From assembly GCA_018985235.1 (NCBI GenBank), contig JADGIG010000112.1, positions 1 through 18,482 of the forward strand: 18,482 nucleotides of DNA, given 5' to 3'. Under the pieces are notes generated by a model. It had not been told where the DNA came from. It searched no databases and saw only the letters and a program-made list of their open reading frames with translations. Positions 7,076 through 14,033 of the stretch are shown piece after piece. The number at the start of each line of letters is the position of its first letter. Positions within the stretch are counted from its first letter, which is position 1. The DNA comes from Sanchytrium tribonematis. Taxonomy: Eukaryota; Sanchytriomycota; Sanchytriomycetes; Sanchytriales; Sanchytriaceae. The position numbers and the translations under genes are program-made.

Positions 7076-7643
7076 TAAACAACTTTTCAATTGTAGTTTT
7101 GCAGTCGTTAAAAACGATTTCAACATCTCTATCTCCGTTAACAGTATACACATTGCCCTTGTAATAATCGATTACAGGCATTGTCTGATCTTTGTAAACA
7201 ACTAGTCTCTTTTTTATTGCTTCAGGATTATCGTCTAAGCGACCGCTATTTTGAGAACGTTTAAGAATTCTCTCGACAAGAACTTTTTCATTCTCAATAT
7301 TTAAAAATAACACCCCTAAAATTTCGAATCTCTTGTCACTGCTGGCTTGTAGTTTCTCAATTTGAGCTTCAAAACTTTTGGCTTGTTCGATTTGCCTTGG
7401 GAAGCCGTCGACCAAGATGAGTGGATCAGTCATATGATCAAGAAGAAGCTCAATTGTGATATGGCTCGGAACAATCTGTCCATTTTTGATATACTCGTCG
7501 ATCAATTCCCTATGCTTTTTGCTACTTCGCAATAAATCGCCAGCACTCAAATGTTGTGCCTTAAAGTGCTTCTTTAACAAATCACTCTGAGTTCCTTTAC
7601 CACTTCCTGGTCCACCAAGAATAAATAGAATTTTAATCACCAT
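7071..7643 (-). CDS. URA6: UMP/CMP kinase (uridylate kinase, URA6/CMPK1 type)
   Basis: This enzyme transfers phosphate from ATP to UMP, CMP or dCMP in pyrimidine nucleotide synthesis. The 190-residue product has the P-loop GGPGSGKGT (residues 10-18) and the NMP-binding LSAGDLLR. QIVPSHIT and VDGFPRQIEQAKSFE follow, then the short-LID segment RSQNSGRLDDNPEAIKKR, and TMPVIDYYK near the C-terminus. These match UMP/CMP kinases better than long-LID adenylate kinases. The frame is open upstream to 7754, but the start at ATG 7643, directly before VIKILFILGG, gives the family's usual N-terminus. The upstream extension would overlap the neighbouring Rab GEF gene. The stop TAA lies in AATAAA (minus strand, 7070-7075). 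It is third in a row of same-strand genes, 70 bp after the GEF stop. Confidence 0.93.
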   Translation of the reverse strand: MVIKILFILGGPGSGKGTQSDLLKKHFKAQHLSAGDLLRSSKKHRELIDEYIKNGQIVPSHITIELLLDHMTDPLILVDGFPRQIEQAKSFEAQIEKLQASSDKRFEILGVLFLNIENEKVLVERILKRSQNSGRLDDNPEAIKKRLVVYKDQTMPVIDYYKGNVYTVNGDRDVEIVFNDCKTTIEKLFK

Positions 7644-7713
7644 TTCAGTTTTATGATTTCCCCTTACAAGATTAAAGCCTAAATTTATTGTTTTAAGAGA
7701 TGTGGATAAAAAT

Positions 7714-9057
7714 TCATGTTCGATTTGCACTGCTATTGTCATCTTTTTTATCACCTTTCAACACGTTGCTCATAGTTATATCTAAGCTGCTAGCGCTCGC
7801 ATCTAATGTCTGATTGCCATCAATTGTTTCCTTGAGCAAAATGGAAAGTTTCTGGCATCCAATTTTAGAAACAAGCATTTCAAGTCTATATTTTATAAGG
7901 TCGACATATAGCATGTTGGGTGACTTTTTATATAAATTTTGGCTAATATGCTTTATAAAAACTATTAAATCACATATTGAAGAAACCCGGTCTTTACAAT
8001 ATATACATAAATGGTGAGAGTTGGTGGTTTTACTTAGTATCGTGGTAGTCACTATCGTAAGAGTGAAGTATGGATGAAAATAAAGATCGTTATCACAAAT
8101 GCCACATTTAGATGGCCTTGATAGTTTTGTTGGGGATTTTGGGGGATTAGCTGTCACTATTCGAGAAATGTTGGGATCAACCGCAAAATAATCAAGCTTA
8201 TATGCATCTCTTAATGTATTTTCAATTAAAACACCCGTATTAATCTTTCCTTTGAGTAATAATTGCATTTCTTGTATTATAGGCTGCATGAATTGATGTG
8301 TATTGACCAGAGTAATTAAATTAGGTAATGCACTTGAAAGGTCATCATCATAATTACTGAGCAAATCTTTGAGGTCAAGAGTGAATACCTCAAAAGACTC
8401 AATTTGTTTATCATCAATTTTATCAATCCATTTAACGCTAGATTTTTGGGTTTCTTTAACAGCATACATTTTGGTTTTTAGTTCCTTTAATTGGAGCCTT
8501 TCATTGTAAAGCTCGTCCTGTAATTGCGAAATTTTAACTTTTTGATTGCGATTATCTTGTTCCAAGTAAAAGTTTTTCTTATTTTCCTCAGCAACCATTC
8601 CATTGGCTTCCTCAAACAACGCTCGACTAAGCTCTTGTAATTCTGTATTTATGGCATTTTTCTCCTCCATGTAAAATAAAGATTTGTCCTGTTCCTCTTT
8701 TAGTTCCTTCTTATACTTGTCAAGTTCAATCATGAGCTCCTGAATTTTAAGTTCATATTCGATATTCCTACTCGACTCTAAGCCTTGAAGTTGATTGTAT
8801 TTGGTGGTCAGATCTTTCAGCTGTTGAGACTGCTGTGCGTTTGTATCTTTAGCTTGGGAAAGTTTGTTATTAAGATAATGGTTTTTTTCACTCAAAGAAT
8901 GGTTGCTATTTTGCAATTGGTGATATTCTTTCAAAAATATTGGAAATAATGTATTGCTGCATAATTGACATTTCAGATTAGTAGTGCCATCAGATGGCAC
9001 AATTTTGGTATGGATACATTCCGCTTCTTTCGAAAATACCGATGAACTTTCTGACAT
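7714..9057 (-). CDS. Sec2/Rabin8-type Rab guanine-nucleotide exchange factor
   Basis: Sec2/Rabin proteins activate Sec4/Rab8 on secretory vesicles for exocytosis. The 447-residue product starts at ATG 9057; the frame opens earlier only with a TTG codon. It has an N-terminal C14/H16...C30-x2-C33 set that could bind zinc. A long coiled coil (residues about 40-200) contains the diagnostic ALFEEANGMVAEE (147-158), equal to the catalytic 'LFEEANxMVA' of Sec2p/Rabin8. The C-terminal part has CGIC, then HHLCIYCKDRVSSICDLIVFIKHISQNL, resembling the C-terminal Rabin domain (CRxRIxAVCxFxxYIRxI). It is close to Rabin8 length. Only 33 bp separate its ATG from the Mex67 stop, so its promoter probably lies in the Mex67 gene. 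AATAAA is 25 nt after the stop. Confidence 0.88.
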   Translation of the reverse strand: MSESSSVFSKEAECIHTKIVPSDGTTNLKCQLCSNTLFPIFLKEYHQLQNSNHSLSEKNHYLNNKLSQAKDTNAQQSQQLKDLTTKYNQLQGLESSRNIEYELKIQELMIELDKYKKELKEEQDKSLFYMEEKNAINTELQELSRALFEEANGMVAEENKKNFYLEQDNRNQKVKISQLQDELYNERLQLKELKTKMYAVKETQKSSVKWIDKIDDKQIESFEVFTLDLKDLLSNYDDDLSSALPNLITLVNTHQFMQPIIQEMQLLLKGKINTGVLIENTLRDAYKLDYFAVDPNISRIVTANPPKSPTKLSRPSKCGICDNDLYFHPYFTLTIVTTTILSKTTNSHHLCIYCKDRVSSICDLIVFIKHISQNLYKKSPNMLYVDLIKYRLEMLVSKIGCQKLSILLKETIDGNQTLDASASSLDITMSNVLKGDKKDDNSSANRT

Positions 9058-9084
9058 TTTAATTTCAAGTTTCAAAAATTTTGA

Positions 9085-9095
9085 TTTATTTTATT
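9085..9095 (-). terminator. doubled AATAAA at the Mex67 stop codon
   Basis: Minus-strand AATAAA 9090-9095 contains the stop TAA (9091-9093) and abuts a second AATAAA (9085-9090). Confidence 0.55.
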
Positions 9096-10854
9096 CGATT
9101 GACATTGCACTTTCTGGAAGTGCTCCACTTTGCTTTGCGTTCAAAAATGCTTGCTTTGCATCCTCAAAATTGAAGTTGCATTCTCTGAGACACAATAGGG
9201 AATACCCAAAATTCATGCCAGTGCCTTTAATGAATTCTAAAACTAATTGATATTGTTGCAAATTTAAGTCGACTGGTTTCGTTAGAGGTAGTGTGAGTGA
9301 TTCCCTTATGGTCAGCATATCGCTTTTAATCTTCATATCATTGTTTAGTAAAAAAACCCTATCGAATCCAAGTACTAAATTTGTTGAAAGATCTTGAAAA
9401 TCAGAGTGAATTACTAAAACATGCCCTGTATTTTCTGTTGGATAGAAGTCAAATAATATTTTAGTTTCATCAGTTAAAAAGGAATGAATAGTTCCAGGCA
9501 GCATCATTAAGGCTGGTCCAATTTCATTTCCATAGAATAAAGAATTGAATCTTTTTTGACTGTCTTTAGTAAACTTCATATTTCTACTTATCTGGGAATA
9601 TTGCGCATAATCACTCATCGGTGAACTTCTTGGCTTGTTGAGTTGAACAGAAAAAAATGCATCAGGAGTATAGGCTTGCTGAAGTACCGAGCGATTGGTA
9701 TCAAATGCGCCAAAGTAGTCCCCCACAAAGCGAAAAGCTTTATCCTTATCTACCAAAAAATTGGGCAGTACTACCTTTTCAAAATCTGTTCGAGGCACAT
9801 CAAATTCGATGCCTTTTACTGGAGCGCCATCTAACTCTTTTAACGCTGGAAATCGTTTCAATATTTCATCTTGATAGTAAGAGCCTCCTTTACTCATTTC
9901 GCTGGTGTATAGTGGAGAATCCTTCAAAATCAAATTTTGAATATTGCTTCCGTCCATGTGATCCAGATCAGTGTAAAATCTGATTCCGCTACCTTGCAAG
10001 CTTAAATTTTTCAAGTGACTCAAATTACCCAAAGAATGTAGACAAGCTGTATTAGTAAGACTAGGATTCGCTTCTAGATTCAGCGAGAGTAAATTGGGTA
10101 GATGATCGCATAAATATTTTACCAAAGCAGGCATTGCGTTACTTTGACTATCGAAGAATTTGATTTGCCTCTGATTAACCAAAGAATCTTGACTTAAATT
10201 ATTTAAATCCAAACAATTTATATCTTGCCTATATCTTTGAGCAACGATACTTTGAAATACATGTATCAAATCGCTTGTACCCTGTAATTGATTTCTGCCT
10301 CTGTAGTTACTTGAACCTCTTGGCTCGTATTCTCTGGTGGTATATCTACTCCCACGACTAGTGCTATTGTTGTCACTTGAGTAGGTGTTGCGGGATCTTG
10401 GTTGGTAAGACCCGGAATCGCTATATCTGGATCCACGTTGGGAAGAAGTCTCATCATTATATCTACTAGCCCTCGGTCTATAATTTGATCTTGAAGCATC
10501 ATCTCCGGAATTATAGCGTGAACGTGGTCTTTGAAAACCATCATCGTTCGAATACCTAGAGCCACGGTAATTTGAATTAGAAGTATCTTCATTGTTATAC
10601 CTGGAGCCTCTGTAGCTTGAGTTTGATGTGTCGTCATTATTGTATCTATTAGATCTATAATTTGTTGACCCTCGATCAGAATTTGAACTATATCTCGGTC
10701 TGTAGGTTGATTCGCCTCTGTCAGAATTCGAATTATATCTTGGTCTATAATTTGATTCTCCTCTGGGTCTAGCGCGTGGCCTGTAACCTTCAATGTAATT
10801 ATTTCCTCTATAATTCCCTCTTCCGCGCTGGTTACCTTGAGCGCTGTCTTCCAT
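9091..10854 (-). CDS. MEX67: mRNA export receptor Mex67/NXF1/TAP with RGG/SR-like N-terminus
   Basis: Mex67 with Mtr2/NXT1 carries mRNPs through nuclear pores. The 587-residue product has a low-complexity Arg/Tyr/Ser/Asn/Gly N-terminus (residues 1-192) with RGRG, YRGSRYN and YRPRY units. Leucine-rich repeats follow (about 200-340: YRQDINCLDLNNLSQDSL, LLSLNLEANPSL, LKNLSLQGSGI). Next is an NTF2-like domain (about 366-510: AFRFVGDYFGAFDTNRSVLQQAYTPDAFFSVQL). The C-terminal TAP-C/UBA-like domain (about 532-582) has FIKGTGMNFGYSLLCLRECNFNFEDAKQAF. The usual RRM-like domain before the LRRs is not seen; the RGG region stands in its place. The stop is in AATAAA (9090-9095), with a second AATAAA directly after. 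Start: first ATG, sharing a 147-bp divergent upstream region with GPAA1. Confidence 0.92.
   Translation of the reverse strand: MEDSAQGNQRGRGNYRGNNYIEGYRPRARPRGESNYRPRYNSNSDRGESTYRPRYSSNSDRGSTNYRSNRYNNDDTSNSSYRGSRYNNEDTSNSNYRGSRYSNDDGFQRPRSRYNSGDDASRSNYRPRASRYNDETSSQRGSRYSDSGSYQPRSRNTYSSDNNSTSRGSRYTTREYEPRGSSNYRGRNQLQGTSDLIHVFQSIVAQRYRQDINCLDLNNLSQDSLVNQRQIKFFDSQSNAMPALVKYLCDHLPNLLSLNLEANPSLTNTACLHSLGNLSHLKNLSLQGSGIRFYTDLDHMDGSNIQNLILKDSPLYTSEMSKGGSYYQDEILKRFPALKELDGAPVKGIEFDVPRTDFEKVVLPNFLVDKDKAFRFVGDYFGAFDTNRSVLQQAYTPDAFFSVQLNKPRSSPMSDYAQYSQISRNMKFTKDSQKRFNSLFYGNEIGPALMMLPGTIHSFLTDETKILFDFYPTENTGHVLVIHSDFQDLSTNLVLGFDRVFLLNNDMKIKSDMLTIRESLTLPLTKPVDLNLQQYQLVLEFIKGTGMNFGYSLLCLRECNFNFEDAKQAFLNAKQSGALPESAMSIE
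10540..10764 (-). repeat. five 45-bp tandem repeats in the Mex67 N-terminal coding region
   Basis: Residues 31-105 split into five units of exactly 15 residues. The first is RGESNYRPRYNSNSD and the last TSNSNYRGSRYSNDD, with a shared (N/S/T)YR-x2-RY core. At the DNA level this is a diverged 45-bp coding minisatellite. The constant period keeps other frames open, which produces a false 175-residue ORF at 10266-10793. Confidence 0.8.
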
Positions 10855-11001
10855 TATTTGTTTTGAGGAGTTAACTTCTCAGTATTTTCCGCAATAAGAT
10901 ATTGAGAAGAAAATTATCGCTTGTATTATTTGGATTTGTTAACTATAACTTGGAGTGAATGCAAAATTTAATTTAATATTCTCCATTTGAAACTTTACCA
11001 A
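10855..11001. promoter_or_regulatory. divergent intergenic region between MEX67 and GPAA1
   Basis: These 147 bp separate two divergent ATGs and must hold both promoters. I see AT-rich sequence and no clear paired motif. Confidence 0.4.
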
Positions 11002-12901
11002 ATGGCAAAAGAATATGAAGTCTTAAAATTTCAAGACGTACCTAAAGAAATCAAAAAGCAAAGAGTTAGAAGAAGAATTTTAAAGATATTTCCATACTTC
11101 CAACTCATTTCGATATTGTTAGCAGTAGCAGGCATTGTAAGCTGGCTTGTTTTACCAGCCATAACTAGGCATACTTATGTAAGCGAAAATGCATTAATGC
11201 CTGGACAGGGAGAAATTGCTTTTAAGAATTTCGATTTATTTGAAAACTACTACAATGACCTGAAATCAAACGTGACGTTAGAACACGCTTTTTCACTTGT
11301 GAGTCAGGAAAAATTAACCGAGTTATACGCTTTACATAACAATTACATGCTTATGAGAAGTAAGTCTCAAAGAGGCGATGGTTCAGAGACATTACTATTG
11401 TATTCCAGCATTTCCTCTCCATTGGCTTGTGCATTGTTGATGGCATACCATGAGGACTTACGAAATAGAAATTACCTTGCAAAAGATGTTGTCATTCTGA
11501 TCACTAGAGACGAACCCAGTGGATCCTTTGAATTTGTTAAGGAGTGGTACCATTCAAATAAGAATCTGATCTGGAATAGACCTGGTGAAATTCAAGTTGC
11601 ATTAGGCCTTTTATTAGATAGTAAGGATTTTGACACATTTGATATTTTGTACACAGGCCATCAGCCAAGACTTCCAAATTTAGATATAATTAATATTTTG
11701 ACGAGAATTACTCAAATGTATGGACTTAGAATGTCTGTTCATGGGTCTATGGCAATCGGCGGAAGCTCATATTTCGACTACTTAAGAAGAATGGTTTGGA
11801 TGGTGAGCAGCTTGATGATAGGAGACTTGGACAAACATTCCGCTCATTCTAATTTCGGAACTGTGGGACTGGATGCAGTCACAATTCATTGCAAGAATTC
11901 AAACACTACAAAGTCTTACTATACTGGAGATGGCGGTCAGTCATATAAAACTCACAATCCAAAACATGTTACTTTAGTTCTAGATTACATGACTAGAGCG
12001 TTTAATAATTTGTTGGAAAAATTTCATCAATCATTTTATTTTTATATATTAGCGTCTCCTACTAAATATGTTAGCATAGCTGATATGTCTATACCCATTG
12101 GGATTTTATTAATTGCTTTAATTTTTCAGGCTATTGCGTTGTGGTATTACAGCGATTCTGGCTATGAATTTCAAAAGTATATTCCGAGACATACTTCTGA
12201 AAGTAGACCTGTACTTTCAATACTTAAGACAGTGATGGTCCCACTTGCAATAACTACTTTTTTATTTGGAGTTGTCTCAATCATCAAGCAAATTCGTGTA
12301 TTTCCGGATAACATCGTACAGATTTTTAATTTAGATATTTCCAATACATGCTGTGTTGAGTATGCTGATTCATATCATACTGATCTTAAGAAGCGAAGAC
12401 ATTTTTGATAATCTATTGGAAGATTTTTTCATTATAAAGCATCAACAACGAGATTGGATGGTTTTCAAATGCTTTTTGTGTGTGGGTGCCACCTGCTATT
12501 TATTTGCTATATCGACCTTGAATTATTTCTTGTCCGCATTCATGACAACAATACTTGTTCCAGTAATTATTTTTATTGGTCCTCCGAAATCTTCTTATCA
12601 CAGGACTTTTCTCAACTTGGGTTTACTGGCATTTAGCGCAAGTGGTTTATTTTTAGTTTCACAGACAATATATCAATTCAATTGGTCCTCAATTGTAGAT
12701 ATTATTGAGATGTTGGGACTAGACATATCGGCTTTGAAGCTGATAAAACCCATTAACATTCCTCAATTATGGCTTGGTATGTTTAAAAAATGGTTTAAAT
12801 TTGGCAATCCGTTTTATCCATCTTTGTTTATCGCGCATCAGGCTGCAATACTTGGCTGCGTCATGATTGTCAACGGATTTGCTTTCAATATGCAGGAATA
12901 A
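11002..12901 (+). CDS. GAA1: GPI transamidase component GPAA1/GAA1, two exons
   Basis: GPAA1 is an ER subunit of the GPI transamidase, which attaches GPI anchors to proteins. The coding sequence is join(11002..12359, 12391..12901), 622 residues (yeast Gaa1 about 614). A basic N-terminal tail is followed by a TM helix (residues about 32-53), then the lumenal HTYVSENALMPGQGE block that marks the family. The M28-peptidase-like lumenal domain follows (LLLYSSISSPLACALLMAYHEDL, DVVILITRDEPSGSFEFVKEWYH). C-terminal hydrophobic helices run across both exons. Removing a 31-nt GT-AG intron joins two membrane-rich frames that would each be incomplete. The start is ATG 11002; the frame is open to a TTG at 10987. 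The stop TAA lies in AATAAA, 2 bp from the convergent GLTP stop. Confidence 0.92.
12360..12390 (+). other. GAA1: 31-nt spliceosomal intron in GPAA1
   Basis: The intron runs from GTATGC to CTTAAG. It has a CATACTGAT branch-point-like motif (12376-12384) close to the yeast TACTAAC consensus, 6 nt before the acceptor. Excision joins GTT GA|A AGC and fuses the frame with the downstream membrane helices. An acceptor 3 nt later (12393) would also keep the frame. Confidence 0.8.
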
Positions 12902-12908
12902 ATTTATT
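12897..12908. terminator. palindromic bidirectional poly(A)/stop element
   Basis: AATAAATTTATT is a perfect 12-bp palindrome. Its left half holds AATAAA with the GPAA1 stop (12899-12901); its right half holds the minus-strand AATAAA with the GLTP stop (12904-12906). Confidence 0.6.
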
Positions 12909-13461
12909 GCTGTCCGATTATGGTATGAGTTTTTTCAACAATCTTTGATAGTGCAGCCAACCATTCTTTTTGTTTAGGAAGTATGTCAGCTTCACTTTTT
13001 CCAGCACTAAGATTTTCATAAAAGTTTTTTCTGTATGGAATTGCCTTCATAGCCAAACTAAAAATTGGCTTGACTAAAAAAGAATGATACTTTGATAGAG
13101 TTTGACCATAAGCAGTGCTAAAGCATTCGGAGAGTTCTTTGTTAGGGTTGTCTTGAGCCAGTTGGAGAGATTGACATGTGAAATTTAAACCTCTATTGAG
13201 CCACAACAATGCGCAAGTCGCTGTCCCACTTTTTTCAATCTCACCCTTTTGAATGAATTGATCCAATCTTTGTTCAACCAAGTTTTCAAGAGTGGCAATG
13301 TTTCCTAGTAGATCTTTCTTTACAGGCGCAAAAGCAGTAGGGCTGAGGTAATCAAATATTTTTACCAAATCTTTGCAAGCATTAATATATTCCACGCGAT
13401 TAATTCCTTCTTCGACTTGAGTCACCTGAGCAAACGAGAAAATGCTATCAAAATATGACAT
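12904..13461 (-). CDS. glycolipid transfer protein (GLTP domain)
   Basis: GLTP-fold proteins carry single sphingolipids between membranes in the cytosol. The 185-residue product is a single all-helical GLTP domain. FAPVKKDLLGNIATLENL supplies the head-group residues D50 and N54. CALLWLNRGLNF supplies the stacking W87 and R90. KYHSFLVKPIFSLAMKAIPYRKNFY supplies H126 and the following helix. These correspond to D48, N52, W96 and H140 of human GLTP. The Lys of the human site (K55) is Thr57 here, so head-group preference may differ (inference). ATG 13461 is the first in frame. The gene shares a 174-bp upstream region with the AN1 gene. The stop is within the palindromic AATAAA element shared with GPAA1. 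Confidence 0.88.
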   Translation of the reverse strand: MSYFDSIFSFAQVTQVEEGINRVEYINACKDLVKIFDYLSPTAFAPVKKDLLGNIATLENLVEQRLDQFIQKGEIEKSGTATCALLWLNRGLNFTCQSLQLAQDNPNKELSECFSTAYGQTLSKYHSFLVKPIFSLAMKAIPYRKNFYENLSAGKSEADILPKQKEWLAALSKIVEKTHTIIGQQ

Positions 13462-13635
13462 TCAGTTCGTTTCAGAAGTCGCGAAAATTATCTAGCACCA
13501 ATAGAGGCGTATCATATTGCCGTCACTGTACAACGGGAGTCGAACTTTCGAGCAAGAGATGATCTGATGATTTATTTATAAGCAGCTGATTGGTAGAATT
13601 TTGAATATTTAGACACGAAGCCCCAGACTTTAAAA
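13462..13635. promoter_or_regulatory. divergent intergenic region with inverted repeat TCGAACTTTCGA
   Basis: It separates GLTP (-) and the AN1 gene (+). The inverted repeat at 13540-13551 includes GAA-nn-TTC, two units of a heat-shock-element pattern. An ATTGG (inverted CCAAT) follows at about 13589. Roles inferred. Confidence 0.35.
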
Positions 13636-13818
13636 ATGAAATGCTCTTGCGGAAAAAAAGCTTCACTTGTCGGACAATGCCGATATTGCTCTAACAGTTT
13701 TTGCTTAAACCACCGATTACCCGAAGACCACAGCTGCTCTGGGGACTACAAAACAATTAAAAAAAATGAATTATCAGATAAATTACTGAATGAAAAATGC
13801 ACGCCATCAAAGGTTTAG
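13636..13818 (+). CDS. small AN1-type zinc-finger protein (60 aa)
   Basis: Nearly the whole product is one AN1 zinc finger: C3-x-C5-x9-C15-x2-C18-x4-C23-x2-H26-x5-H32-x-C34, ending in the typical FCLNHRLPEDHSC block. AN1 proteins such as yeast Cuz1/Tmc1 and human ZFAND act around the proteasome and stress response. This one has no UBL, A20 or second finger, so its role is open. The first Cys pair is C-x-C where the family usually has C-x2-C. A short Lys/Asp-rich tail follows. The ATG at 13636 is in context aaaaATGaa. AATAAA is 10 nt downstream of the stop (13829-13834). Confidence 0.85.
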   Translation: MKCSCGKKASLVGQCRYCSNSFCLNHRLPEDHSCSGDYKTIKKNELSDKLLNEKCTPSKV

Positions 13819-14033
13819 GTGCTTTTACAATAAATGCTTTAATGAATGGCAACTATTGGTAAATTACTCTCGTGAAAAATTTTGATTTCATTCTAAGATA
13901 AATAAATTAAGCAATAAAGATAAGTTACTGCGGCAGCTATAGAAAATATAGTTTCAAATATCTTATTCAAAATACCATAGTGGTTTTAAATCTGTTGCAA
14001 AGGAGGTAAATTTGTGACAGATTTTCTTAAATT
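13819..14033. other. intergenic region between the AN1 gene and Dymeclin
   Basis: These 215 bp hold no ORF of note. They hold the AN1 poly(A) signal and presumably the Dymeclin promoter. An AGGAGG at 14001-14006 is a chance Shine-Dalgarno look-alike in a eukaryote. Confidence 0.4.

Noticed and set aside
7644-7754. 37-residue N-terminal extension of UMP/CMP kinase
   Set aside because: It would overlap the upstream GEF coding region and add sequence absent from the family. ATG 7643 fits the family start.
10266-10793. 175-residue minus-strand ORF rich in Ile/Asp/Gln repeats
   Set aside because: It is a second frame of the Mex67 N-terminal 45-bp repeats. The constant period keeps alternative frames open, and Mex67 clearly uses the other frame.
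13500-13580. tRNA-like T-loop (TTCGACT on the minus strand)
   Set aside because: The flanking 5-bp stem does not pair, and no acceptor or anticodon arm can be drawn.
14001-14006. AGGAGG Shine-Dalgarno-like site before Dymeclin
   Set aside because: The genes are eukaryotic with introns, and the spacing of 27 nt would be too long even in bacteria.
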